A stretch of 43,498 nt of DNA from Thermoanaerobaculia bacterium. GTDB taxonomy: Bacteria; Acidobacteriota; Thermoanaerobaculia; Multivoradales; J023. The DNA lies in assembly GCA_028066595.1 (NCBI GenBank), contig JALCBJ010000056.1, positions 1 through 43,498 on the forward strand. Reading direction: 5' to 3'. A program made the translations under genes and the position numbers. Below are positions 8,241 to 18,857 of this stretch, piece by piece (position 1 is the stretch's first letter; every line of letters starts with the position of its first letter). Below the pieces are notes generated by a model. That model was not told the DNA's origin, made no database searches, and saw only the letters and a list, made by a program, of their open reading frames with translations.

Positions 8241-10367
8241 ATGAACGGCCGGATCCGCAGGTTCGTCAGGTGCCTGCTGCCCGTCGCCGGAATGATCACT
8301 TTTCTACCCGTCGAAACGGCGGCTAACACCGTGCAGGTCACACGCTACCGATTCGACCCGATTGCCGAGGGTCAACCGCTCTTGCCCGTGAACCTGACTG
8401 CCCGCGCAGCGACAGGACCGGCACTTCGACTGATACAGCTCGATGGCAAGCCAAGTGACGCCCGCATCGGTTCCCTGAAGGCCGTTGGCATCGAGCCACT
8501 CCAGTACTACCCACACAACACCTATCTGATCTGGTCGAACATGGCTCAGATGTCTGCGGCCGAAGAGCTCGAGTTCGTCCGCTGGCAAGGTCTTTTCCAC
8601 CCGGCCTACAAGCTCAGCCCCGATCTCGACAACCGCCAGGGGCGAATCAACAACGTCAGTTTCTTTTTCTACAACGATGGCAACGTCGACGCGACTTTGG
8701 CCGAGATCCGGCGTCTAGGCGGTGAGATCCTCCTCCAGTATCCAGCCCAGCCCGATGGGGTCTTTCAGACAGCAATCACGCGGCTGGACGCCGAGGTCCT
8801 CGAGCAGGCGGCCCAGATTCCGACCGTCGTCTGGATCGGCTTTCGCAGTGCGGCGCTCGAGCCCGAAGACGAACTCACCGATCAGATCGTGGCTGCCAAC
8901 CACCCCGATGGTGTACCGGAGTTGGGTTACCTCGCTCATCTCTCGACTCTGGGCGTCGATGGCACCGGCGTCAGTTGGGCCGTCATCGACTCCGGTATCG
9001 ACTTCGACCATCCGGAGCTCGGCTCCCGGATCGTCCACGGATGGAGTGGCGTCGGCGGCTGCGAAACCCCTGGCGACGATTGCCCGAGCGGCGGGCACGG
9101 CACACATGTCGCAGGAATCTTGGGCGGAGACGGTTCGACGGGCGTCGCCGACCCTGACGGATTTCTCTGCGGGTTGGGGATGGCACCCAAGGTCAACTTC
9201 GTGACGCTCAGCATATTCAAAGGGCTCAATCCTCCGCTCGATCCTTTGCCCGAATACAGCAAACAAGCGGTGATCGGTGGCGCCACTGGCATCAACAACT
9301 CCTGGTCTACCGGCGAAGGTATCTGCCACGGTTACCAAGACTCGGAACGGGCCATGGACATCATGTCCAGGGACGGCAATTGGGACGTCGACGGCGCGGA
9401 GCCGCAGATCATCGTCTTTTCGGCCGGCAACCAAGGGCCTCACCCGTGCTCCCTGACTGCACCCAAGGAGGCCAAGAACGTGATCGTCTCGGGTGGCACT
9501 CACAGTCTTCGCCAAACCGACATCGATCTGTTGGCCGTCATGAGTAGTCGCGGCCCGACCGTCGATGGTCGGTTCGGTCCGACCGTGGTCGCGCCTAGTA
9601 GCCGGGTCTACTCGACCCGCAACGATGCCAGAGGCCTGTGCACCAATATCACGGCGTGTGGTAGCCCACTTCACTCAGTCTGTGGTGGGACCAGTATGGC
9701 TGCACCCCACGTTTCGGGCACCGCCGTACTGATGACCGAATGGTGGCGACGCTTCAACAGCGGCGCCGATCCCAGTCCGGCCATGACCAAAGCTCTGCTG
9801 GTCAACAGTGCCGTGAGCTTTGACAGCAGCGACCCGATTCCCAACAGGAACGTGGGCTGGGGTCGAGTGAACGTCACCGAACTCATCGGTTCTTCGCTGC
9901 CAAGGTTGTATAGCGATCAGCGCACCGTATTCGACGAAAGCGGTGAGGAGATCACCCTCCGTGTGGCAGTTCCCGATGGAGGGAGGCCAGTGAAAGTCAC
10001 TCTGGCTTGGTCTGACGCGCCGGGAGCGGTGGGCGCCAATCCTGCCCTGGTCAACGATCTGAATCTAGAAGTAGAACACGACGGCACCGCCTACCTGGGT
10101 AACGTATTCGAAGGTGGATGGTCCGTTGCTGGCGGTAGCGCCGACACGCTGGAGACGTTGGAGAGCGTCTACCTTCGAAACCCGACCACGAACTCGATGA
10201 CGGTCAGGATCAGGGCCTCTGCCATCAACGGCGATGGCGTCCCTTTCTCCGGCGACATCACCGACCAGGACTTCGCCCTCGTCTGCACCAACTGCGCTCT
10301 ACTTCCTATCTTCAGCGACGGCTTCGAATCCGGGGACACTGATCATTGGTCGACGGCAATGCCGTGA
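8241..10367 (+). CDS. Secreted S8 (subtilisin-like, KP-43-type) serine protease with DGFESG tail
   Basis: 708 aa from the ATG at 8241, which gives a signal peptide (RRFVRCLLPVAGMITFLP...TAANT). Earlier in-frame starts (8184, 8196) only add a polar leader. The N-terminal 215 residues look like a propeptide. The catalytic triad is D250 (AVIDSGID), H286 (GHGTHVAGI) and S485 (GGTSMAAPHVSGTA), with the oxyanion Asn in FSAGNQG. After the peptidase domain comes a beta-sandwich of the KP-43 type (VTLAWSDAPGA, LVNDLNLEVEHDG). Eight or more cysteines suggest disulphides and an extracytoplasmic location. The protein ends IFSDGFESGDTDHWSTAMP, a tail shared with other exoproteins here. It lies convergent with the amidohydrolase gene, 31 bp away. 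Confidence 0.92.
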   Translation: MNGRIRRFVRCLLPVAGMITFLPVETAANTVQVTRYRFDPIAEGQPLLPVNLTARAATGPALRLIQLDGKPSDARIGSLKAVGIEPLQYYPHNTYLIWSNMAQMSAAEELEFVRWQGLFHPAYKLSPDLDNRQGRINNVSFFFYNDGNVDATLAEIRRLGGEILLQYPAQPDGVFQTAITRLDAEVLEQAAQIPTVVWIGFRSAALEPEDELTDQIVAANHPDGVPELGYLAHLSTLGVDGTGVSWAVIDSGIDFDHPELGSRIVHGWSGVGGCETPGDDCPSGGHGTHVAGILGGDGSTGVADPDGFLCGLGMAPKVNFVTLSIFKGLNPPLDPLPEYSKQAVIGGATGINNSWSTGEGICHGYQDSERAMDIMSRDGNWDVDGAEPQIIVFSAGNQGPHPCSLTAPKEAKNVIVSGGTHSLRQTDIDLLAVMSSRGPTVDGRFGPTVVAPSSRVYSTRNDARGLCTNITACGSPLHSVCGGTSMAAPHVSGTAVLMTEWWRRFNSGADPSPAMTKALLVNSAVSFDSSDPIPNRNVGWGRVNVTELIGSSLPRLYSDQRTVFDESGEEITLRVAVPDGGRPVKVTLAWSDAPGAVGANPALVNDLNLEVEHDGTAYLGNVFEGGWSVAGGSADTLETLESVYLRNPTTNSMTVRIRASAINGDGVPFSGDITDQDFALVCTNCALLPIFSDGFESGDTDHWSTAMP

Positions 10368-10398
10368 GCCGTTCGCCGTCCACCACGGACGTCGAGGC

Positions 10399-11289
10399 TC
10401 AATCCGGAACGAGGGAGTCTGCCAGTGGTCGTGCCATGCGCGACGCCTTTTCGCCGCTGATCTTCATCTCGACGAAGGGATCGTAGGGATCGGCGAGGAG
10501 ATCGCGGCGGACTTCGACACACAGGAGCCGTCCGGGATAGCGCTCGGCATAGACTCGCCCCATGGTGTCGGGTATCAGGCGGTAGGCACCGTTCTCCTCC
10601 ACCCCGACACCGATCGCTTCGTACTCCTCTCGCACCCGCCGCAACCACGCCGCGTCTCCCAAGAGCAGCCCTTCGGGTGTCTCGGTGATCAGGTCGACTT
10701 CGGGTCGCAGCGGCCAACCCTCGAATGCGTCGGGCTCATAGGCTCGGCGCAATGCCGTGACGATGTCGTTCCCGATGACACCGAGCTGCACGGTGCGCGG
10801 CGCATAGGTGTGGAGATTGATACAGCGTCCGCCCCGTCCTACGATTTCTTCGTAGGCGGACGATGCAACTCGATGGTAGCGCCGGTGCAGATCACCGAGC
10901 CACGCGCGATCTTCTGGCGCCTGCACGTACCCGGGAATCGCCGGAGTCAGCCCGTCGTCGGTGCGAACGTCGGGCCCCACCGAGAGGTCGCGGTTGCAGT
11001 CCACAAAGGTACGTGGCACCAAACACCGCACGATCCGAGTGCCGAGTCCGCGCTCCGCTAGACGCTCGGCGACAGCTCGCGCCACCGCCGTCGTACCCAC
11101 GTCCGTGTTGACGAAGAAGAACTCTTCCAGCCGATCCGGAAGCCGGCTGCGCAAGTGCGAGCGAACAGTCTGGAAATGGGCCATCGAATCCGCGGCGTGA
11201 GGAATCTCGACGAGGAGCTGCGGACGTGCCGGCCCGTGATCCTCGACCTCGACAACCTGGAGATCGTGTACAGGGAGGTCGTTGCTCAT
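10399..11289 (-). CDS. N-formylglutamate amidohydrolase family protein
   Basis: The 296 aa product has the metal-dependent amidohydrolase signatures of the FGase family: LLVEIPHAAD near the N-terminus, FFFVNTDVGTTAVAR, a RTFVDCNRDL block, and CINLHTYAPR. Known members hydrolyse N-formyl-L-glutamate in histidine breakdown or act on related N-acyl acidic amino acids. No hut genes are nearby, so the physiological substrate is open. It has no signal peptide and should be cytosolic. It lies 58 bp after the penicillin-acylase-like gene on the same strand and is plausibly co-transcribed; the two amide hydrolases may work on related acyl compounds (inference). Confidence 0.88.
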   Translation of the reverse strand: MSNDLPVHDLQVVEVEDHGPARPQLLVEIPHAADSMAHFQTVRSHLRSRLPDRLEEFFFVNTDVGTTAVARAVAERLAERGLGTRIVRCLVPRTFVDCNRDLSVGPDVRTDDGLTPAIPGYVQAPEDRAWLGDLHRRYHRVASSAYEEIVGRGGRCINLHTYAPRTVQLGVIGNDIVTALRRAYEPDAFEGWPLRPEVDLITETPEGLLLGDAAWLRRVREEYEAIGVGVEENGAYRLIPDTMGRVYAERYPGRLLCVEVRRDLLADPYDPFVEMKISGEKASRMARPLADSLVPD

Positions 11290-11347
11290 GGGATCGCATC
11301 CTCAGGGCTTCGACCTGCAAACTCCAATACGAGTCCAACCATTGGGG

Positions 11348-13552
11348 TCAGTCCGGCCAACTCAGGGTCTCCGTTTCCAACGTAAGCGCTTCTACATCCG
11401 CACGATGCCTCCACACCGGCCGCAACTCCTGGCGGGACATGAGCTCCAACTGGTCGCCTTTGTACGGGGAGCCCGGCTGGCTGTGATTGCCATACGAGAG
11501 AAGCGCACGGGCGCGCACCGGATCGGAGAACTCGACGATACTGACGAAGGAATCACCCACGACGGCGCGCTGTCTGCCATCGGCCTCTCCGCTCGGCGCG
11601 AATCCCAGAACGCGAAAGACGCCCAGGCTCCCCGGTCCGCCGGAGGCCGGATGATCGTGGTCTCCGACCTGAAGACGGTATACCTCACCCCAAGGCACAT
11701 CGAGCCGTCCGTAGCTCGTTTCCACCTCCGAAGCCGCACTCGACAGCGCGTTCGCTGCGCCCACCGGGTCGGCCAGCCCGTCAGGAGTGAGAAGAGGGTC
11801 GTTCGCGTTCCAGGGCGTCGCGTGCATCTCGCCGCTCTCGCGCCCGAACTGGCGGACGAAGTGCTCGAAGAGCACCGCACCGCGGCTCTCGGCGTCTGCT
11901 CGGCGGTCCCATGCCGACAGTACGTCCATCGCCGCCCGCGCCTGCTCGTCTCCATGCGCCGCCACCGCGAGCTCAAGATCGTCCAGGATACGAACCGCCC
12001 ACTCCATCTCCGTGGAGTGCTTGGCGTCCTCGAAATCCTCAAAATCGATCGTCCCGCCATCGGCCAGCGCGTCGGCCAGCAACTGGGCTGATTGCTGCGC
12101 CCGGAAGTGCATGAAGCGAGGAGCCATGTACCTGGGATGATCCGCCGGATCGATTGCCCGCGGAATCGTCGTGGTCCATGGAGGGTCGTTGGCATTCTGC
12201 AGCCAACCGGATTCCGGGTCGACCACCCTCGGTAGCTGCTCGTAGGGGTAGACCTCGGTCCATAGCGTTGCCGACGTATTGCCAGGGACGATGGCATCCC
12301 AAGGATAGTGCGTGTCCTGGGGGCGCACCGGGATCCGGCCCCCGAACAGGTGCATGACGTGACCCTTTCGATCGGCGTACATGATCGTGAACATGGGCAT
12401 CTGTAAACGCGACACCGCTGCTTCGAACTCCTCGAGATCTTTCGCGCGGCACATGGCCATGTACTGATCTAGGATTCCGGGCTGATCGAGCCCCGCCACG
12501 CGCAGCGCCAGCGCGCCACCTCCGCGCACCCGGTCGTCCACGGCGAATACCGGTCCGTGGACGGAAGATCGAACCAGCAGCTCCTCCGTTCGCAAAGAGC
12601 CATCCGCGCTGCGGATCTGTAGCGTCACCGCCGACCTGTCGAACACTCGGACCTCGCCGTCGAACACGTACCCTGCGTCGACCCCGCCGTCGGCCAGCTC
12701 GAGCTCGAATATATCCGTGGCATCGAGGGTGTTGACAGTGTGAGTCCAGCCCAGATGATCGTTGAAAGCGATGCCCAGGAACGGCGACCCGACGAGCGAG
12801 GCGCCATAGGCGTCGATGGTCGGACCCGTGAGCTGGATCTCGAACCAGGTGAAGAGGTCGGTCCATGGCAGATGAGGATTGGCCAACAACATCGCGTGGC
12901 CGCTCGCCGAACGAGACGGTGACACGGCCCAAGCGTTGGAGCCTGCCAGTACCTCGGGCTCCTGCGCATCGGGGAACGATGCCCCCCTACCCGATCGTGC
13001 CGTCAGCCAGCGATCGGCAACGCTCTTCGCCAGCCTGGGATTGGCCATGAACGTGAAGTGGATCGACCGCTGGGTCTGCGCCAAGACATCCGTCGGTACC
13101 ACCGGCAGCACCACCTCCACCTCATCGTCGATCCGCTCCGGATGGGCCTCCGCGTAGGCATTGAACCCTGCGACGAACGCATCCAACTGTCTCGTCGCCT
13201 CCTCCGACTGCGCCGCCCACCACTCCTGCGCCCGCCCCGGGATCCCCACCGTCCACACCCAACGATCCGACTCGACATGCTGCTCGCCCCAATACTCGGC
13301 CGCCCGTCCGCGGGACGTGCCATACAAACGCAATACCAGGTCTCCATGGGCCCGAGCCTGTGCCCAACCCGATGCATAGAACAGCGCCTCGTCGCTTCCC
13401 GCGAAGATGTGAGGTATCCCCCATTGGTCCCACAGAATGTCGGCAGTCCCGGGTCCTGGGGTGGTTGGCTGGTTCCGGTTCGGCTGGGGCGAAGGTGTAC
13501 ACGCGGCGGTGGTGAGGCTGAGTAGCGTGGCAGCGACGAGGATCAAGCGCAT
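11348..13552 (-). CDS. Penicillin acylase family lipoprotein (N-terminal nucleophile hydrolase)
   Basis: 734 aa from the ATG at 13552, with GGGAGAC upstream. The N-terminus is a lipoprotein signal (LILVAATLLSLTTAAC) with lipid-modified Cys about residue 18. The alpha chain opens with ILWDQWGIPHIFA and YASGWAQARAHGDL. Autocatalytic cleavage should occur before S205 in LAGSNAWAVSPSRSASGH, making Ser the N-terminal nucleophile of the beta chain. ANPHLPW and DHLGWTHTVNTLDATD are characteristic beta-chain motifs. The family includes penicillin G acylases, cephalosporin acylases and homoserine-lactone acylases; which amide this one cleaves is not visible. It is anchored in the periplasm or outer membrane. 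The frame is intact over 2.2 kb. It follows a sigma factor gene by about 200 bp. Confidence 0.92.
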   Translation of the reverse strand: MRLILVAATLLSLTTAACTPSPQPNRNQPTTPGPGTADILWDQWGIPHIFAGSDEALFYASGWAQARAHGDLVLRLYGTSRGRAAEYWGEQHVESDRWVWTVGIPGRAQEWWAAQSEEATRQLDAFVAGFNAYAEAHPERIDDEVEVVLPVVPTDVLAQTQRSIHFTFMANPRLAKSVADRWLTARSGRGASFPDAQEPEVLAGSNAWAVSPSRSASGHAMLLANPHLPWTDLFTWFEIQLTGPTIDAYGASLVGSPFLGIAFNDHLGWTHTVNTLDATDIFELELADGGVDAGYVFDGEVRVFDRSAVTLQIRSADGSLRTEELLVRSSVHGPVFAVDDRVRGGGALALRVAGLDQPGILDQYMAMCRAKDLEEFEAAVSRLQMPMFTIMYADRKGHVMHLFGGRIPVRPQDTHYPWDAIVPGNTSATLWTEVYPYEQLPRVVDPESGWLQNANDPPWTTTIPRAIDPADHPRYMAPRFMHFRAQQSAQLLADALADGGTIDFEDFEDAKHSTEMEWAVRILDDLELAVAAHGDEQARAAMDVLSAWDRRADAESRGAVLFEHFVRQFGRESGEMHATPWNANDPLLTPDGLADPVGAANALSSAASEVETSYGRLDVPWGEVYRLQVGDHDHPASGGPGSLGVFRVLGFAPSGEADGRQRAVVGDSFVSIVEFSDPVRARALLSYGNHSQPGSPYKGDQLELMSRQELRPVWRHRADVEALTLETETLSWPD

Positions 13553-13751
13553 CGCGTCTCCCGTGTGGTCGATTCGGACGATCGTGGACGATACCAACAC
13601 ATCGGAATGGCTTCCCGGCAACCAACCTCGGGCACGATGGAAGGCAACCCTCCGCTTCGGGACGCGAAGCCCTGGAGCCATAACGACCGACAATGGACCC
13701 GGGCTCCCAAGTGGCCGTCTGCCTCATCGAACCAGATCGAACAACTCTCAA

Positions 13752-14316
13752 CTACCCGTGAAGAGCCTCGCGCAACCAGGGAGCGAGCCAATCGCCATTT
13801 GCGGACAGCGGTGGTCCGTCCGATATCCAAGGCCTCCGCGGCATCTTCCACGCTCAGGCCGGTGAAATAGCGTAGCTCGATCAGCTTCGACGCCACGGGA
13901 TCTACGGTCTCGAAGCGGACCAGACAGGCATCCAGGTCGAGCCAGTCCACGGGAGCTGGGTCGGTGCCGCTCGGCTCCTCGCCCAAAGGCGCGACTTCGA
14001 AGCCTGCTCCACGTTTGTCACGACGACTGTGGCGGGCGTGATCGACGACGACACGGCGGAGGACCGTCGACGCGACGGCGAAGAAATGGTTCCGGTTGAC
14101 CCACTGCGTACGGGTCTGGCGTGCGAGCCGAAAGTAGGCCTCGTTGACGAGCTCGGTGGTCTGTAGTCGGGATCCGGGGCGAGCCTGTTTCAGCCGGCTG
14201 GTGGCGATCTGCCGAAGCACCGGATAGACGAGCTCCACCAACCTGTGAAAGGCGTCTTCGTCACCGCTGCGCCAGCGGTCGAGGAGCTCGGTGATAGGGG
14301 CGTCGGAGTCGGCCAC
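13752..14316 (-). CDS. Sigma70_ECF (TIGR02999-type) sigma factor with a one-base frameshift near its end
   Basis: Region 2 is seen in RSGDEDAFHRLVELVYPVL, QTTELVNEAYFRLA and HFFAVASTVLRRVVVDHAR. Region 4 is seen in LIELRYFTGLSVEDAAEALD and TTAVRKWRLARS. As read, the frame runs on to 13543, giving 257 aa with a nonsense tail that overlaps the acylase gene. Removing one base from the GGG run at 13779-13781 gives the family ending ARSWLREALHG and a stop at 13752-13754, for 187 aa, the usual size. I give the corrected end. Such factors in Acidobacteriota often sit beside Ser/Thr kinases; here the neighbours are the acylase (downstream) and the RHS gene (divergent). Targets are unknown. Confidence 0.85.
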
Positions 14317-14514
14317 GCTGTGCTCGGTCCTGCCGCGTCGGGCGGTTGTCGTGTGGGCCGAATTCTAGTCGTCTCCCGGCTGCATGGGTGCAGTACTTCT
14401 GGCAAAGACGAACAGCACTGGTCACGAATTCTCGGCGACGACGCGAAGGTCCTTGAAGGGAGCGATCGTCGCTCTCGAGCAGTGGGCCTGAAACAGCCGC
14501 GGTGGAGAAATTCG

Positions 14515-17500
14515 ATGCGACGCGAAAAACGAACACACACATACGAACATGGGGCACAGTGCGACCCCATCGGCCGGCCGGCACCCCGCGGTTCCAGGAT
14601 GGGTCCCGGAGTTTGGCGACGCCGAACAGCGCTGCTACAGCTGAGCCTTCTGACGCTCCTCGCCACCTCCGCCTCCGCCAGTCCCTTCACCGTGCCTTTC
14701 GAGACGTACTGGACGGGCTCGGAAATGACCAATAGCTTCCTAGACCGCCACCTCGAAGAGTTCCATACCGCGGCAGAAGCCATGTCCTGGACCAAGGCGA
14801 TGGCAAAGAAAGAGCCCAGCGACAACGAAAAATGCGGCTACCGACCGGTCGGAGGTGTCGAGTCGCGCCACCTATTCGTCTCACACGGATTCAGGGTCCT
14901 GCGGTTTGGCGCTCACGCGGCGAACTACGACCCGGCGGAAGGTATCTGGTGCAGCGAGTGCCCATCGAACAAGTCGAGGATCAATGAGTTTGGGTGGAGT
15001 GCTTCCGTGGTCAAGCTTCCCAGCGAAAATCCCTCGGATTGCTATGGCGTGAGCGGAACCTGCTCGCCGGAGGCTTACCCTCACTGCGGTTTTCCGGAGA
15101 CGGTCGAGATCCGCGAATACCCCTTATTGAACGTCTCAGGGCATCCCAATCCCCACGGGCTCTGCCTGGATGGGTTCATGAGTGACGGAACCCAGTGCGT
15201 CCTCGGGGGAGGAGCCAACGACTTCAACAAGGGTCCGGGTGGACCGACCTGCAACGGCACCAATCCGATTCACCTCGGCGTCGCCAGCAAATACCAGAAG
15301 GAGCTCGACTACGTCGGCGGTGGAGCTTTCCCACTACGTCTCGAACGCCACTACAACAGTCTCGATGGACAACAAAATCTGCCCTACGCTCGAAGAGGTT
15401 TTGTCGGACGAGGATGGCGTCACAGCTACGACCGGCAGATTGCGGCCTGGGATCACAAGGACCAGCACGCAGCGAAGGTCCGTCGGCCCGACGGGCGGGT
15501 GCTGTACTTCGTGCGCCAGGGCTCGAACTGAGTCACCACATCCAATGTCGTCGAGCAGTTGACCGAGCTGCCGGACGGTGCGGGATGGATCCTACAAACG
15601 GCCGACGACACTCGAGAGCACTATGACGGGAACGGGCGTCTACTGGAGATCGTCCTACGGGGCGGCCTGCGGCAGACATTGACGTACGATGAGAAATTCG
15701 AGCTCGTCTTGCGTTCGGTCACTGACTCCGCGAGCCGCACGCTCCACTTCGAATGGAACGAGCTCACCGGTGTCGAGGATCAGCTGCAGGCGGTCCTACT
15801 GCCGAACGGAACCCGCATCCGCTACGAATACGACGCCAGCGACAACCTGGTCTACGTGCGCTATCCGGACGCGACCCCCGACGTGCCCGACGACGGACCC
15901 TTTCGTACCTATCTCTACAAATACCCGTCTCTGCTCGAAGGGATCGTCGACGAGCGGGGAAGCCGTTCCCACACCTGGATCTACGATGCGTACAGCAGGG
16001 CGTACGCGAGCATCCACGGAGCTCCGTCGTCCAACGTCCATCGCCACACGGTGACCTACAACCCCGATGAATCGGTCAAGGTCACCGGGCCTCTCGGAGG
16101 CGAAACGACGTACACCTTCGAGGTGATCGAAGGACGATACGAGATCGCGACGCGCTCCGAAACTGTCAGTCCTGTGCGGGTGGCGCCGCGGAGCGGACAT
16201 ACGACGACAACGGCTTCCTGGCCTCCAAGGTAGATCACGAAGGCAACCTGACGGAGTACGAACGGGACGACCGGGGCCTGGCTTGGCTCAGGCGCGACGC
16301 TGCGGGAGAAGCGGAACAGCGGGAGGTACTCACCGACTGGCACCCGACGTGGCGACAGCCGAAGCGGATCACCCGTGTCGGTCAGGTTGAAGAATGGACC
16401 TACGACACCCTCGGCAACGTCGAGACGCGCACCTTGCGCGATCCCGCGACCGGCGACGAACGGGTCTGGACCTTCACCTTCGTGGCGGACGGGGCCGCCG
16501 GAGCTCATCAGATCGCATCGATCGATGGGCCTCTCACCGGCACAAACGACGTGACCACCTACAGCTACTACCAGACCGATGACCCATCCGGCCAGTACCG
16601 AGCCGGTGATCTCCAATCCGTCACCAACCCACTGGGTCACACGACCACGTTTACAAAGTACGACCCATCCGGGAGAGTCTCCGAGCTCGTCGACGCCAAC
16701 GGTGTCATGACCAGGTTGACCTACAGCCTCCGAGGTTGGCTGGCGTACCGCGAGATAGCAGGAGCAGTCTGGAGCTACCAGTACGATGCAGTCGGCAACG
16801 TCGTGCGGAGCATCGATCCCACCGGCGTCGACGTCGAGTACGGCTACGATGACGCGAGCCGGCTTGAGTGGATCGCCGACTCCGTGGGCAATCGCATCGA
16901 CTATGTCCTCGACGACGCGGGCAACCGCCGAGAAGAACAGGTTTCCAATGCCTCCGCCGAGCTGAAACGACGAGTGCGCCGCGTCTTCGACGCCTTCGGC
17001 GAGCTCGAGCGAACGATCGACAGCAGGGACCACGAAACGACCTTCGGCCTAGACGGCAACGGCAACCAGATAACCGTCGTCGACCCGATGGAGAATGGGA
17101 GCACGACCGACTACGATCCTCTCGAGCGGATCTCACGGATCCTCGACGCTCTGGACGGTGAAGTGTTCTACGCCTATAACGAGCGCGACAACCTGACCGC
17201 GGTGACCGACCAGCGTGGCTTGACCACGACGTATGAAGTCGACGGACTCGACAACCTGTGGCGACGCACGAGCCCCGACACCGGGGTCTCGACCTTCGAC
17301 TATGACCCGGCCGGGAATCGGACCCAGGCAACCGATGCCCGCGGTGTCACGACCAGCTACACCATCGATGCGTTGGGTCGCCCCAAGTCGATCATCTATC
17401 CCGACACCGCGTTGAACGTCACTCTGACCTACGACCAGGGTCCGTTCGGCATCGGGCAGACGACCGGCATGGCCGGTTCGGGCGGTACGATCGATTTCGA

Positions 17501-18857
17501 GTACAACGCCCAGGGTGACGTGGTGTCGGAGACCCACACGAACGACGGTGTCACGTTGTCGGTCGCGTACGAATACGACGAAGTGGGCCGTCTGACGGGT
17601 GTGACCTACCCGAGCGGACGAACGATCCGGATCCAGCGCGACGCGCTCGGGCGAGAGGATGCAATCCACGAGGTGAGTGGGCAGGACCTCGAAGTGCTCG
17701 TCGAGAACATCGAGCACGAGCCTTTCGGACCGGCGTCCGGCTGGACCTACGGAAACGGAGTCGTCCACGTAAGGGACTTCGACCTCGACGGCAGGCCTGC
17801 GTCGATCCGCAACGACGGCCGGCTCGACCTCAACTTTGGCCACGACCCACGTGGCTTGATCGATTCGATCGACAACGATGGGGATCCCGCCGCGTCGCAG
17901 CAATTCGGCTACGACGAGCTCGCGCGTCTCGAGACGGCGGCGGGCGCTTACGGCACCCAGACCTTCGACTACGACGAGGTGGGAAACCGCTTGCTTTGGG
18001 GGCGCGACTCCGGCTCCGTGGTCACGCAACCCGAGGGTGCGAGCAACCGACTGGCCACGGTCGATGGGATAGCTCAGACCTATGACCCGGTGGGCAACCT
18101 GATCGGCGACGGCACCTTCCAATACGACTACGACGCACGCAATCGCCTCGTCGCGGTGCGCTCGAGCGGATCCGTCGTCGCTACCTACGAATACAACCCG
18201 AGAGGTGAGCGCGTCCGCAAGACCGTGGACGGCGTCACCACACGTTTCCTCTACGGACCCGAAGGTGAGCTATTGGGTGAATACGACGCTACCGGACAGC
18301 CACTGAAGGAGTACGTCTACCTGACGGGCCAGCCCGTTGCCATGCTCACCACGAGAGCGGAGCAGATCATCCTGGACGATCCGTCCGGGACGGTCGGGGC
18401 CGGTACCTGGAGCACCTTCAGCAATCCCCTCGCCCATGGCGGTACGTTCCGGCTCGCTTTTCCGATGATCATGCCCATGGGCGGTTCGTCCCGAGAGGTC
18501 GACGATGAGCCCTCGGCCAAAGGTCTCGGGGTCCCGAATTCGGCCCGGTTCGAATTCCATCTCTCGAGCCTGCCCCAGCTCTACGAAGTATCTGCCCGTT
18601 GGATGTCCTCATCGGGTGCCAACCCGTACGCTCGCTTCACGATCTCCAACGGGGAGAGCAGTAAGACCGTTCTGGTGGATCAAACGCAGAACGGCTGGAC
18701 CTGGCAACGGCTCGGGACCTTCCACAACCCCCGGGTCATCCGTCTTCCTCCGCGGCTTCGGCGTGCTTACCCCGCCGCCAGAGAACAGCGTCTCGTCCAG
18801 CAGGATCGAACCGCCTGTCAGGCGGCTATGGGGCCGGAACGCGGGGAGAGGTCGTGA
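14515..18857 (+). pseudogene. Secreted RHS/YD-repeat protein with golvesin-like C-terminus, interrupted by one in-frame TGA and at least two frameshifts
   Basis: The ATG at 14515 has GGTGGAG upstream; a start at 14599 would give a shorter signal (ALLQLSLLTLLATSASA). A Cys-rich N-terminal domain leads to the RHS entry motif (FPLRLERHYNS, GRGWRHSYDR). An in-frame TGA at 15529-15531 interrupts the frame, which then continues (VTTSNVVEQLTELPDG). At the GGG run 16178-16180 the frame shifts into ERTYDDNGFLASKVDHEGN. About 20 YD repeats follow (YDAVGN, YDPAGNR, YDALGR-like) up to LKEYVYLTGQPVAML. The expected RHS core is then absent. A golvesin-like domain follows instead (ILDDPSGTVGAGTWS, VLVDQTQNGWTWQRLGTF), broken again at the C5 run 18728-18732. 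No toxin domain or immunity gene is seen. The 3' end is uncertain. Confidence 0.82.

Noticed and set aside
11282..12091. Plus-strand open frame of 269 codons.
   Set aside because: Antisense to the intact acylase gene; low-complexity shadow.
13543..13751. C-terminal extension of the sigma factor into the acylase gene.
   Set aside because: The extension begins at a homopolymer, replaces the conserved family ending and has no domain; best explained by an extra base.
15529..15531. TGA read as selenocysteine.
   Set aside because: The position suits Trp, no insertion element is evident, and RHS proteins have no selenocysteine precedent that I know.
16056..18122. Two minus-strand open frames of over 320 codons.
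   Set aside because: They mirror the YD-repeat codons of the RHS gene, and their residues have no recognisable domain.
14515..18857. RHS toxin with immunity gene.
   Set aside because: No nuclease or other toxin tip follows the repeats, and no small immunity-like gene lies downstream.
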